This document shows positions 19,129 through 31,071 of a stretch of DNA of 64,000 nucleotides, piece by piece. Made by a program: the position numbers and the translations under genes. Source of the stretch: Dokdonella_A sp014338185 (GTDB lineage Bacteria > Pseudomonadota > Gammaproteobacteria > Xanthomonadales > Rhodanobacteraceae); NCBI GenBank assembly GCA_030263295.1, contig SZOS01000007.1, forward strand, positions 21,605 to 85,604, written 5' to 3'. Each line of letters starts with the position of its first letter. Position 1 is the stretch's first letter. The notes below the pieces were generated by a model that saw nothing but the letters and a program-made list of their open reading frames with translations, had not been told where the DNA came from and did no database searches.

Positions 19129-19182
19129 GATCGCGCCGCGCCGCTGCGGCAGGCATGGCCGCCTTGCGGCTATCATCGCCGA

Positions 19183-20364
19183 ATGCCAGATGCCGCCCCG
19201 GCCACCCCGGCCCCTGAGTTCGTGCTGGTCGCCGGCGAGCCGTCGGGCGACCTGCTCGGCGCCGGCCTGATCCAGGCGCTGCGCGCGCGCTTTCCGGCGG
19301 CAGGCTTCGCCGGCATCGGCGGCGAGCGCATGATCGAGGCCGGCCTCGCCAGCTGGCATCGCCTCGAGCGGCTGTCGGTGATGGGCCTGGTCGAGGTGCT
19401 GCGCCATTTGCCCGCACTGCTCGCGATCCGCCGCGACGTGGTCCGGCGCACGCTGGCGCTGCGGCCGGCCGCCTACATCGGCATCGACGCACCCGACTTC
19501 AATCTGGGCGTGGAACGGCGCCTCAAGCGAGGCGGCATCCGCACCGTGCACTACGTGAGCCCGTCGGTGTGGGCCTGGCGCGAGCGGCGCGCGGCGCGCA
19601 TCGGCCGCAGTGCCGATCGGGTGCTGTGCCTGTTCCCGATGGAACCACCGATCTATGCGCGGCACGGCGTCGACGCCCGCTTCGTGGGTCATCCCTTCGC
19701 CGACGCGATGCCGCTGGAGCCCGACCGCGCCGCCGCACGCACGCGCCTGGGCCTGCCCATGCAGGTGCGTGTGCTCGCGCTGCTGCCGGGCAGCCGCCTC
19801 GGCGAGATCGCGCGGCTTGCACCGGATTTCCTGCGCGCCGCGCAGCAACTATGTGCCAGCCGGCCCGACCTGCGCGTAGTGGCGCCGATGGCCAACGCGG
19901 CCTGTCGCGCCGCATTCGAGCAGGTGCTGGCGCAGGCCTGGCCCGACGCGGGCGCCACGCTCATGCTCAGCGATGGCCAGGCGCGCGCCGCCATGACCGC
20001 GGCCGACGCGGTGCTGCTCGCATCGGGCACCGCCACGCTCGAGGCGATGCTGGCCAAGCGGCCCATGGTGGTGGCCTATCGCATCGCGCCGCTCACCTAC
20101 CGCATCGTGCGCCTGCTCGGGCTGCTCAAGGTCGAGCGCTACGCCTTGCCCAACATCCTCGCCGGCCGCGACCTCGCGCCCGAGCTCATGCAGGACGCCT
20201 GCACGCCCGCGGCACTCGCGCATGCGCTCGCGCCCCTGCTCGACCGCGGCGCCAGCGACGCCGCGTTGCAGGCCGAATACCGCCGCCTGCACCTGGCGCT
20301 GCGCGCCGATGCGAACGCGAGTGCGGCCGCCGCGATCGCCGAGCTGGTGGGCACGCCGCCTTGA
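19183..20364 (+). CDS. lpxB: Lipid-A-disaccharide synthase
   Basis: LpxB (GT19) joins UDP-2,3-diacylglucosamine and lipid X to the lipid A disaccharide at the inner-membrane face. Of 393 residues, the N-terminal domain has VAGEPSGDLLGAGL, VEVLRHLP and IDAPDFNLGVERRLK. HYVSPSVWAWRE and the C-terminal LLPGSRLGEI and ASGTATLEAML motifs of a GT-B fold complete it. The ATG has no clear Shine-Dalgarno, and a TATCAT hexamer ends 6 nt before it (19171-19176), so the transcript may be leaderless. Separation from lpxA implies its own promoter. Confidence 0.96.
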   Translation: MPDAAPATPAPEFVLVAGEPSGDLLGAGLIQALRARFPAAGFAGIGGERMIEAGLASWHRLERLSVMGLVEVLRHLPALLAIRRDVVRRTLALRPAAYIGIDAPDFNLGVERRLKRGGIRTVHYVSPSVWAWRERRAARIGRSADRVLCLFPMEPPIYARHGVDARFVGHPFADAMPLEPDRAAARTRLGLPMQVRVLALLPGSRLGEIARLAPDFLRAAQQLCASRPDLRVVAPMANAACRAAFEQVLAQAWPDAGATLMLSDGQARAAMTAADAVLLASGTATLEAMLAKRPMVVAYRIAPLTYRIVRLLGLLKVERYALPNILAGRDLAPELMQDACTPAALAHALAPLLDRGASDAALQAEYRRLHLALRADANASAAAAIAELVGTPP

Positions 20365-20443
20365 GCGCAGCGCAGGGCGCGCGACCCGGGTTGACGCCGC
20401 GCACGCGCCTGCGCAGGATGCCGCGCATGCCGCGCCACCACCC

Positions 20444-22174
20444 ATGAGCCCGCCGCTCCCACGCCACACCCGGCTGTTGCGCATCGGCGCCGCACTCGCG
20501 TTCGGCGCACTCATCGCCTTCGGCCCGCTCACCGAGAACACCACCACCGAGAAGCTGTTCGCCGCGGCGGTGATCCTCGCCACGCTGCTGCTGCTGCTGT
20601 TCGCCTCGGCCCGCGTCGCGTTCGCGCTGGTGGCGGTGAGCGCGCTGTTCGGCGCGATCGAGTTGGCCGGCGTGCTCAAGTTCAAGTACCTCACCACGCC
20701 CCTGCTCGCGCCCGATCTCGAGTATTTCGTCACCAGCGGCACGCTGGAGATGTTCACGCATTACCCGCTGTTGCTCGCGGTGGGGCTGGGCACGCTCGTG
20801 GTCGTGCCGCTCGTGCTGGTGGCCAGCTTCATGGGCGAGCGCGCCACCTTGCTGGCGCAGCGCCCGCGCGCGGTGCGCGTTGCCGTGCGCGTCGGCGGCA
20901 GTGCGCTGGCGGGCTGGGCACTGGCGCTGCTGCTGTCGGCGGATGGCCCGTTCGGCAGCGTGTTCAACAAGCCAATGTGGATCACGATCAACGACAAGAG
21001 CTTCATCACCGACTTCCTGACCTCGTTCAACGACACCGTCATCAACGAGCCGGCGATCCCGCCCGGCGTCGACCGCAGCCTGTCCTGGAAGCTCGACCGG
21101 CCGATGCAGGCGCCCGCGCAGCCACCCGACGTGGTGCTCGTGCTCGAGGAGAGCACCTTCGACCCGCGCATCCTCAAGTTGTGCACGATCGCGGCGTGCC
21201 GCGCGGCGATGTTCGACGCCGACAAGCGCACGCGTGCCCATGGCCTCATGACCGTGCACACCTTCGGCGGTGGCACCTGGACCAGCGAGTTCTCGGCGCT
21301 GACCGGCCTCGCCCACACCCTGTTCGGCAACGCCGGTCTGTACGCGCCCTACAACCTCGCGCCGCGCGTGGCCTACACCTTGCCCAAGGCGTTCCAGCAC
21401 GCGGGCTACCGCGCGATCGCGCTGTACCCGATGAGCGGCGACTTCCTCAACGCGCGCAACGCCTACGACTACTACGGGTTCGACGCGTTCTACGACGGCA
21501 CCGAGTACGGGCTGGGCTGGGACAGCCGCGACGCCGACCTGCTCCAGGTGTTCGAGCGCATCCTTGCCGAGGAAAGGGCCGCACACCCCGACACCCCGCT
21601 GTTCATCTTCATGCTCACGCTGCACCAGCATGGTCCGCACATGACGCCGCTCGCGCAGCTGCCACCGCCGTTCAACCGGCCGCTGTTCGCGGGCAGCTTC
21701 AAGCCCAAGGCACTGGATGAGTGGCTCAACCTCAATCTCGGCAACTACCTGCAGCGCCTGCACGAATCCGATGCGATGCTCACGCGGTTGCAAAAGCTCC
21801 TGCTCGACGCCAAGCGCCCGGCCGTGCTCGCGCATTTCGGCGACCACCAGCCTTCCTTCGACGGCGCGATCAACGAGATCCCCAAGCAGGTGCCCAAGGC
21901 GGCCGGGCCGATTGCGCACTGGGTCACCTACTACATGATCAAGTCCAACTACCCGGTGCGCGCGCGCTACGACTACCCGGTGCTCGACATCGCCTTCCTC
22001 GGCTCGCTCGTGCTCGATGTCGCGGGCGTGCCCAAGGATGCGTTCTATCAGGCCAACACCTTGCTGCGTGAACGCTGCAAGGGCCGTTACCTCGACTGCA
22101 AGGACAAGAAGGTTGTGGCGTCCTACCACGCCTGGGTGTTCAGCACGCTGGGAGACCTGCGTGAAGACCACTGA
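20444..22174 (+). CDS. Membrane sulfatase-superfamily transferase (LtaS/phosphoethanolamine-transferase-like), copy 1
   Basis: A 576-residue protein with four or five N-terminal transmembrane helices (about residues 10-165) and an external alkaline-phosphatase/sulfatase domain. Metal and nucleophile motifs are visible: VVLVLEESTFDP, GGGTWTSEFSALTGL (candidate Thr nucleophile) and HFGDHQPSFDG. Family members transfer phosphoglycerol or phosphoethanolamine to lipids, LTA or glycans, or hydrolyse sulfate esters. The substrate here is unknown, but the lpx neighbourhood suggests an envelope lipid or glycan. It starts 79 bases after lpxB and overlaps rnhB by 14 bases. A paralogue follows rnhB. The start ATG at 20444 immediately precedes the first membrane helix. 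Confidence 0.8.
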   Translation: MSPPLPRHTRLLRIGAALAFGALIAFGPLTENTTTEKLFAAAVILATLLLLLFASARVAFALVAVSALFGAIELAGVLKFKYLTTPLLAPDLEYFVTSGTLEMFTHYPLLLAVGLGTLVVVPLVLVASFMGERATLLAQRPRAVRVAVRVGGSALAGWALALLLSADGPFGSVFNKPMWITINDKSFITDFLTSFNDTVINEPAIPPGVDRSLSWKLDRPMQAPAQPPDVVLVLEESTFDPRILKLCTIAACRAAMFDADKRTRAHGLMTVHTFGGGTWTSEFSALTGLAHTLFGNAGLYAPYNLAPRVAYTLPKAFQHAGYRAIALYPMSGDFLNARNAYDYYGFDAFYDGTEYGLGWDSRDADLLQVFERILAEERAAHPDTPLFIFMLTLHQHGPHMTPLAQLPPPFNRPLFAGSFKPKALDEWLNLNLGNYLQRLHESDAMLTRLQKLLLDAKRPAVLAHFGDHQPSFDGAINEIPKQVPKAAGPIAHWVTYYMIKSNYPVRARYDYPVLDIAFLGSLVLDVAGVPKDAFYQANTLLRERCKGRYLDCKDKKVVASYHAWVFSTLGDLREDH

Positions 22175-22781
22175 GCCGCGCCCGCGCGCGCCGGACCCCG
22201 CGGCCGCGCGCGTGGCGGGCGTCGACGAGGCCGGCCGCGGACCGCTGGCCGGACCGGTGGTGGTGGCCGCGGTGATCCTCGATCCGGCGCGGCCGATCGC
22301 CGGCGTGGCCGATTCCAAGGCGCTGGATGCGACCACGCGCGCGGCCCTCGCGCCGCTGATCCGCAGCCGGGCACTGGCCTGGTCGGTGGTGGTGGTGGAT
22401 ACCGGCGAGATCGAGCAGCTCAACATCCTCGGCGCCACGCTCGCCGGCATGACGCGCGCGCTGGCCGCACTCGCGCCCGCACCCACGCTGGCCCTGATCG
22501 ACGGCAACCGCCTGCCGCGCGCGTTGCCGTGCGCCGCGCGCGCGCTGGTCGGCGGCGACGCCAGCGAACCCGCGATCGGCGCGGCCTCGATCCTGGCCAA
22601 GACCACGCGCGATGCGCTCATGGAGCAACTGGATGCGCTGCATCCCGGCTACGGGTTCGCGCGGCACAAGGGCTATCCCACGCCCGAACACCTGGCCGCG
22701 CTGGAACGCCTCGGCCCGTGCCCGATCCATCGCCGTGGCTTTGCGCCCGTGCGGCGCCTGCTGGCGCCGGGCCTGCTGTGA
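22161..22781 (+). CDS. rnhB: Ribonuclease HII
   Basis: RNase HII removes ribonucleotides misincorporated in DNA and nicks RNA-DNA hybrids. The 206-residue protein has the active-site motif GVDEAGRGPLAGPVVVAAV, the ADSKAL loop, an Asp in LIDGNRLP and AAASILAKTTRD. The GTG start at 22161 has GGAG 10 nt upstream and overlaps the previous gene by 14 bases, implying coupling. Order lpxB-rnhB-dnaE is the family norm, here stretched by the flanking sulfatase paralogues. Confidence 0.95.
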   Translation: MKTTEPRPRAPDPAAARVAGVDEAGRGPLAGPVVVAAVILDPARPIAGVADSKALDATTRAALAPLIRSRALAWSVVVVDTGEIEQLNILGATLAGMTRALAALAPAPTLALIDGNRLPRALPCAARALVGGDASEPAIGAASILAKTTRDALMEQLDALHPGYGFARHKGYPTPEHLAALERLGPCPIHRRGFAPVRRLLAPGLL

Positions 22782-22840
22782 GCCGGCTGCCGCGCGCCGG
22801 CGCACCTGCCAAGCCGTGACCGCAATCACGAAAGCCTTCG

Positions 22841-22868
22841 TTGAACCGGCCATCGCAGCCGCTATGAT
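22841..22868 (+). promoter_or_regulatory. Predicted sigma-70 promoter before the second sulfatase-like gene
   Basis: TTGAAC (22841-22846) and TATGAT (22863-22868) are separated by 16 bases, the best sigma-70 match in this part of the window. It lies 31 nt before the GTG start at 22899. Confidence 0.6.
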
Positions 22869-22898
22869 GCGCGACGCGCATGGCTGCGCCATGACGCC

Positions 22899-24629
22899 GT
22901 GCACGCTCGCCACCGCTCCCGCAATGGAACGCACTTGCGCAAGGATCGCCCCACTGCTGCCGCATCGCGGCGCCTGCTTGCCGGCCTGATCGCAGCCGCG
23001 GTGTGCGGCTGGGTGGCGCTGCGGGTGCTGGGCCTGGAGACCGACCTGGCCGAGCAGGCGTACTGCCTGGCCTGCATGGCCTGTGCCGCAGCGCTGCTGG
23101 GCGTTGCCAGCGGCCGTGCCGCGTTCGGGCTGTACGCGGGCTCGCTGCTGCTGGGCGTGATCTGGCTCGCGAGCGCGCTCAAGGTGTCCTACCTGCACGA
23201 GCCCCTGCTGGCGCCGGACCTGCGCTATTTCGGCGGCACCTTCACGCTGGAGGTGATCGGCCACTATCCGGGCATGCTGCGCAAGAGCCTCATCGCGATG
23301 CTCGGTGGCGGCACGCTCGCGGTGCTGCTGTGGCGCCTGGAGTCCCCGGGCCTGTGGCAGGCCCGGCGCTGGCGCCGACGGCTGGGCATGAGCCTGCTCG
23401 CGACCCTGCCGCTCGCCGCGAGCCTGTCACCACACGGCCCGTTCGCGCCGCTGTATGCCGCGCCCACGTGGGAATACATCTCCAACGGTGCGCGCAATCC
23501 GATCTCGACCTTCATCCGCTCGTTCACGCGCATGGGCATCGAACTGCCTGCGCGCAGCAATCCTGTCGACCCCTCGCAGTGGCGGCTCGCCACACCTGCC
23601 CTCGCGACCGCCGCCGCGCCCGACATCGTCGTGGTGCTGGAGGAAAGCACGCTCGACCCGCAGCAGTGGGCCGACTGCACCAGCGCGCACTGCCGCTCCG
23701 AACTGCTCCAACCCGACGCCACCACGCGCGCGCTGGGCGCATTGCGCACACATACCTGGGGCGGCGGCACCTGGACCAGCGAGTTCGCGCTGTTGACCGG
23801 CCTGCCCCACAACGTATTCGGCGCGGCTGGCATCTACGCCCCGTTCAACCTCGTGCCGCGCCTGGCCGACAGCCTGCCGCGCCAGCTCAAACGGCTGGGC
23901 TACCACACCATCGCGATCTACCCGATGGCCGGCGATTTCGTCGGCGCCGCGGGCGCCTACCGCGACTATGGCTTCGACGAGTTCCACGACTCCACCGAGC
24001 TGGGCCTGCGCTGGGGCAGCACCGACGACGAACTGTTCGAGCGCGCGCAGGCGCTGTATGCGGCACGCCGTGCTGCCAACGAGGGGCCGTTGTTCATGAT
24101 GATCCTGACCATGCGCCAGCATGGCCCGCACGATTATCCGCTCTCGGCGCTGCCGCCGCCGTGGAACGAGCCGCCCGCACCGCGGCTGGACGAGCGCAGC
24201 AACCGCAACCTCGCCACCTACCTGTACCGCCTGCACCAGTCCGCGCTGGCGCTCGCCCAGCTGCGCCGGTTCCTGTTCGCGGGCGACCGGCACGCGCTGC
24301 TGATGCACTTCGGCGACCACCACCCTTCGTTCGACGGACTGGAACTGTCGCTGCGCCGGCGCCAGGCCGATGGCGCGGATGCGCTGTACAACACCTACTA
24401 TCGCATCGACGCCAATTTCGCCACGCCGGCCTGGCACGCGCCGCGGGTGCTCGACCTCGCCTTCCTCGCCAGCGTGGCGCTGCAGTTGGCGCAATTGCCG
24501 CCCGATCGCTATTTCCAGGCCAATACGCGCCTGCGCGAGCGTTGCGATGGCCTGTTCGAAGGCTGCCCACCGGCGGTGCTCGAGCCCTATTTCGGCTACA
24601 TCCTCGATCAACTGCACCTGCTGCAGTAG
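22899..24629 (+). CDS. Membrane sulfatase-superfamily transferase (LtaS/phosphoethanolamine-transferase-like), copy 2
   Basis: At 576 residues this is the same length as copy 1 and clearly homologous along its whole course. Shared segments include LHEPLLAPDLRYF versus LTTPLLAPDLEYF, VVVLEEST, GGGTWTSEFALLTGL, AIYPMAGDF, HFGDHHPSFDGLE and YFQANTRLRERC. It has membrane helices in the first 170 residues, then the external phosphatase-like domain. Divergence is substantial, so this is an old duplication with possibly different acceptors. The GTG start is uncertain; an in-frame TTG near 22935 is an alternative. A good promoter lies just upstream, so it may be regulated separately from rnhB. Confidence 0.78.
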   Translation: MHARHRSRNGTHLRKDRPTAAASRRLLAGLIAAAVCGWVALRVLGLETDLAEQAYCLACMACAAALLGVASGRAAFGLYAGSLLLGVIWLASALKVSYLHEPLLAPDLRYFGGTFTLEVIGHYPGMLRKSLIAMLGGGTLAVLLWRLESPGLWQARRWRRRLGMSLLATLPLAASLSPHGPFAPLYAAPTWEYISNGARNPISTFIRSFTRMGIELPARSNPVDPSQWRLATPALATAAAPDIVVVLEESTLDPQQWADCTSAHCRSELLQPDATTRALGALRTHTWGGGTWTSEFALLTGLPHNVFGAAGIYAPFNLVPRLADSLPRQLKRLGYHTIAIYPMAGDFVGAAGAYRDYGFDEFHDSTELGLRWGSTDDELFERAQALYAARRAANEGPLFMMILTMRQHGPHDYPLSALPPPWNEPPAPRLDERSNRNLATYLYRLHQSALALAQLRRFLFAGDRHALLMHFGDHHPSFDGLELSLRRRQADGADALYNTYYRIDANFATPAWHAPRVLDLAFLASVALQLAQLPPDRYFQANTRLRERCDGLFEGCPPAVLEPYFGYILDQLHLLQ

Positions 24630-24658
24630 GCCCGCGGGCGCGTCCGCCACGTCAAGCC

Positions 24659-24687
24659 TTGTCCGCGGCGGCGGGGGTAACTACGCT
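24659..24687 (+). promoter_or_regulatory. dnaE: Weak predicted promoter of dnaE
   Basis: TTGTCC (24659-24664) and TACGCT (24682-24687) are 17 bases apart, ending 23 nt before the dnaE ATG. It has the right geometry but a poor -10. Confidence 0.3.
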
Positions 24688-24710
24688 GGCAGCCTTGCTG
24701 CCGTCCCGCC

Positions 24711-28211
<3,501 letters not shown>

Positions 28212-28315
28212 AACTCCGCCCGCACCGGCCCGCCAGCGGCGCATCCCCGCTGCCGCGCCCCGGCGCCGGCCTGCCAGCGCCATCGCCACACCCCATCGCG
28301 CACGGGGCAAGCCGC

Positions 28316-28321
28316 TATACT
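28316..28321 (+). promoter_or_regulatory. accA: Predicted -10 element upstream of accA
   Basis: TATACT lies 59 nt before the accA ATG and is bracketed by a GCAAG/CTTGC inverted repeat (28307-28311 and 28320-28324). No good -35 is seen. The inverted repeat could be a regulator site or chance. Confidence 0.35.
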
Positions 28322-28380
28322 TGCCACTTTGCGCTGCCAGCGCGGCACCCGCCGGCGCAGCGCTGGGCGAACAGCGGCGA

Positions 28381-29340
28381 ATGAACCCGAACTTCCTCGA
28401 TTTCGAACAACCCATCGCCGACCTGGAAGCCAAACTCCAGGAGCTGCGCAGCGCCAGTCGCGGCCACGCCCTCGACATCGATGCCGAAGTGGCGACGCTG
28501 CAGGGCAAACTGCGCGCCAAGACCGCCGAGATCTTCCGCAACCTCACGCCGTGGCAGGTGGCACAGATGTCGCGCCACCCGGCGCGGCCCTACACGCTCG
28601 ACTACCTGCGCGTGATGTGCGACGAGTTCCACGAGTTGGCCGGCGACCGCGCCTATGCCAACGACGCCGCGATCGTCGGCGGCCTCGCCCGCATCGGTGG
28701 CCGCGGCGTGGTCGTGCTCGGCCACCAGAAGGGGCGCGACACCAAGAGCAAGATCCGCCGCAACTTCGGCATGCCCTATCCCGAGGGCTACCGCAAGGCG
28801 CTGCGCCTGATGCAGCTGGCCGAACGCTTCAAGCTGCCGATCCTCACCTTCATCGACACGCCGGGCGCATACCCGGGCGTGGGCGCGGAGGAACGCGGCC
28901 AGAGCGAGGCGATCGCGCGCAACCTGCTCGAAATGGCCCGCCTGCGCGTGCCGATCGTGTGCAACGTGATCGGCGAGGGCGGCTCGGGCGGAGCGCTGGC
29001 GATCGGCGTGGGCGACATCACCAACATGCTCGAATACAGCACCTACTCGGTGATCACGCCAGAAGCCTGTTCCTCGATCCTGTTCAAGACCCCCGAGCGC
29101 GCGCGCGACGCCGCCGGCATGCTGGCGATGACCGCGCCGCGACTCAAGGAGTTCGGCCTCGTCGACAAGGTGATCCGCGAGCCGCTCGGCGGCGCCCACC
29201 GCAATCCGCGCGGCATGGCGATCCGGCTCAAGGCGATCCTGCTCAACCAGCTCGACGACCTGGGCCACATCGGCGAAGCGGCCCTGCTCGAACGCCGCTA
29301 CCAGCGCCTGCGCGGCTACGGCGCCTTCACCGGCGGCTGA
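28381..29340 (+). CDS. accA: Acetyl-CoA carboxylase carboxyltransferase subunit alpha
   Basis: AccA with AccD transfers the carboxyl group from carboxybiotin to acetyl-CoA, giving malonyl-CoA for fatty acid synthesis. It has 319 residues, the same as E. coli. MNPNFLDFEQPIADLEAKLQEL at the start, GHQKGRDTKSKIRRNFGMPYPEGYRKALR, TFIDTPGAYPG and GEGGSGGALAIGVGD are the family motifs of the crotonase-like fold. The upstream in-frame ATG at 28321 overlaps the predicted -10 and is rejected. It follows dnaE by 169 bases. Confidence 0.97.
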   Translation: MNPNFLDFEQPIADLEAKLQELRSASRGHALDIDAEVATLQGKLRAKTAEIFRNLTPWQVAQMSRHPARPYTLDYLRVMCDEFHELAGDRAYANDAAIVGGLARIGGRGVVVLGHQKGRDTKSKIRRNFGMPYPEGYRKALRLMQLAERFKLPILTFIDTPGAYPGVGAEERGQSEAIARNLLEMARLRVPIVCNVIGEGGSGGALAIGVGDITNMLEYSTYSVITPEACSSILFKTPERARDAAGMLAMTAPRLKEFGLVDKVIREPLGGAHRNPRGMAIRLKAILLNQLDDLGHIGEAALLERRYQRLRGYGAFTGG

Positions 29341-29362
29341 GGCCGGCCCGCGCGGTGATCGC

Positions 29363-30562
29363 ATGTCGCTCCAGTCACGCGATGCCGAACTCACCAGCCT
29401 GACCGGCCTGCGCGGTTTCGCGGCGCTGTGGGTGCTCGTCTACCACGTGTGGGTCGAGGCCACGCCCCGCCTCATCACGCTCGGGCCGCTCGACCTCACG
29501 CCGCTGTTCTCGGCCGGCTGGGCGGGCGTCGACATCTTCTTCACACTGTCGGCCTTCCTGCTCAGTCTGCCCTACGCGAGCCGCCAGCTCGAAGGCGCAC
29601 CGCGCCCTTCGCTGCGCGGCTACTGGTTGCGCCGCGTGCAGCGCATCCTGCCGGCATGGTACGCGCAGCTCGCGATCCTGACCGCGCTGGCCGCCTTGGG
29701 CATCGGTACCTTGCCCACGTTCACCCAGTTGCTCGGCAACCTGCTGCTGCTCAACAACTTCGGCCCGCTTGGGGTGGTGCCGATCAATCCGGTGAGCTAC
29801 ACGCTCGCGATCGAGTTCTCGTTCTACGTGATCCTGCCCCTGCTCGCGTATTGGCTACGACCCGGGCGCTGGTGGTGGCTCGCACTGCTCGCGATCGCGG
29901 TCACCCAGGCCTGGCGACAACTGATCTTCCCGCTGGTGGCCGAAGCCGCTGTGCCGCTGCGCGTGGTCGCACTCGAGCAGATGCCGGGACGCCTGGACCA
30001 GTTCGCGGCCGGCATGCTCGCCGCCTACGCCTACACGCGCGCGGTGGCGAGCGGACGTCGCGCCAACACGAACCTCAACGATGCACTGCTGCTGGCCGGC
30101 ATGACACTGTTCGCTGCGCTGCTGTGGTCGGCGCACTACACGGTCGCGACCTATTGGGAAGGTCATTGGCTGCTGTTCACCTGGCACGGCCTGGCCGGTA
30201 TCGCCACCGCGCTCATGCTGTATGCAGGCGCGCGTGGCAGCCGCATCGCGCGCGCACTGTTCGACAATGCCGCGCTGCGCTGGCTCGGCCTCGTGAGCTT
30301 CGGCCTCTACCTGTGGCATTTCCCGCTGCTGCAGTGGCTCACCGCGACGCATGTGTTCGACTGGATCGACGGCTACCGCCTGCCGTGGATGCTGCCGGTC
30401 GTGCTGCTGCTGGCCAGCCTCATCGCCGCACTGTCCTACCGCTGGATCGAACTGCCGATCCTGCGCCTGGGTCGGCCACGCGCGGCCCATCCGCAACTGC
30501 GCACCGAAATGATCGCCGCGCCCGCCGCTGCGCCAGTCGAGGACGCCGCGCGCTCCCGCTGA
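29363..30562 (+). CDS. Acyltransferase family 3 membrane protein (OafA/YrhL-like)
   Basis: A 399-residue polytopic inner-membrane protein with about ten hydrophobic segments. The N-terminal motif GLRGFAALWVLVYHVW carries the Arg and His typical of acyltransferase-3 catalytic sites, followed by WAGVDIFFTLSAFLL and SYTLAIEFSFYVILPLL. Such enzymes O-acylate surface glycans such as O-antigen, peptidoglycan or exopolysaccharides with acetyl or other acyl groups. The acceptor is unknown here. It begins 22 bases after accA and probably shares its transcript. In related genomes tilS usually occupies this neighbourhood; it is absent here. Confidence 0.85.
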   Translation: MSLQSRDAELTSLTGLRGFAALWVLVYHVWVEATPRLITLGPLDLTPLFSAGWAGVDIFFTLSAFLLSLPYASRQLEGAPRPSLRGYWLRRVQRILPAWYAQLAILTALAALGIGTLPTFTQLLGNLLLLNNFGPLGVVPINPVSYTLAIEFSFYVILPLLAYWLRPGRWWWLALLAIAVTQAWRQLIFPLVAEAAVPLRVVALEQMPGRLDQFAAGMLAAYAYTRAVASGRRANTNLNDALLLAGMTLFAALLWSAHYTVATYWEGHWLLFTWHGLAGIATALMLYAGARGSRIARALFDNAALRWLGLVSFGLYLWHFPLLQWLTATHVFDWIDGYRLPWMLPVVLLLASLIAALSYRWIELPILRLGRPRAAHPQLRTEMIAAPAAAPVEDAARSR

Positions 30563-30911
30563 AGGTCACCGTGTTGCGTTCATCATCGTCCCCGCAGCGC
30601 CACCTGCACTGCGTCGCCACCGCGCTCCTGAGCGCGTGGCTCGCCGGCGCGTGCTGATCGCGGGCGACGCCACCGTACTCGCCGCCGAGCGGCTCGCCGA
30701 ACTGGGCTGGCGCGTCGAGCTGCGGGCACCGCGAGGTTCGAGCACGACGCGCGCTGCCGCCACGGCGGACCGCTAGGTCACGCAAGCGCAATTGCCGGCA
30801 AAGTCACCACGCGGCGCGCACCCGCCGACACCCGCGAACCTGCCACGGTGCCGAGCGCGCTGGCGCACGGCATCCACACGAAGCGGCGTTGCCCGCGTGG
30901 ACTTTCGGCCT
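30563..30911. other. Gene-free interval with a possible coding relic
   Basis: No convincing gene is seen. A plus-strand frame that stays open to a TAG at 30774-30776 could encode about 45 residues from the GTG near 30637 (including VLIAGDATVLAAERLAELGW), with coding-like codon use but no recognised family. It may be the remnant of a lost gene or chance in GC-rich DNA. Confidence 0.25.
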
Positions 30912-30941
30912 TTGCGCCGCCCATGGCAACGGTTTTATGAT
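30912..30941 (+). promoter_or_regulatory. Predicted promoter of the BBP7/CEMIP-like operon
   Basis: TTGCGC (30912-30917) and TATGAT (30936-30941) are 18 bases apart. The -10 sits in a short AT-rich patch (GGTTTTATGATCC), 130 nt before the predicted start of the outer membrane protein gene. Confidence 0.45.
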
Positions 30942-31071
30942 CCAGCTCACGTTCGATGGTGGGCGGGCGCATTGCGACCTCCAGTAGCGGACAGGGGCCA
31001 CCCGCATCGATCGCATAGCGCCCGGCGCTGCTCCGGTGGGGTCATCCGTTCCACACACGGGGCTTGTCACG

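Noticed and set aside
17431..19848. N-terminal extension of the beta-helix gene to 19848
   Set aside because: The frame stays open upstream, but the added part runs antisense through lpxB, and the signal peptide with GGAG fixes the start at 19008.
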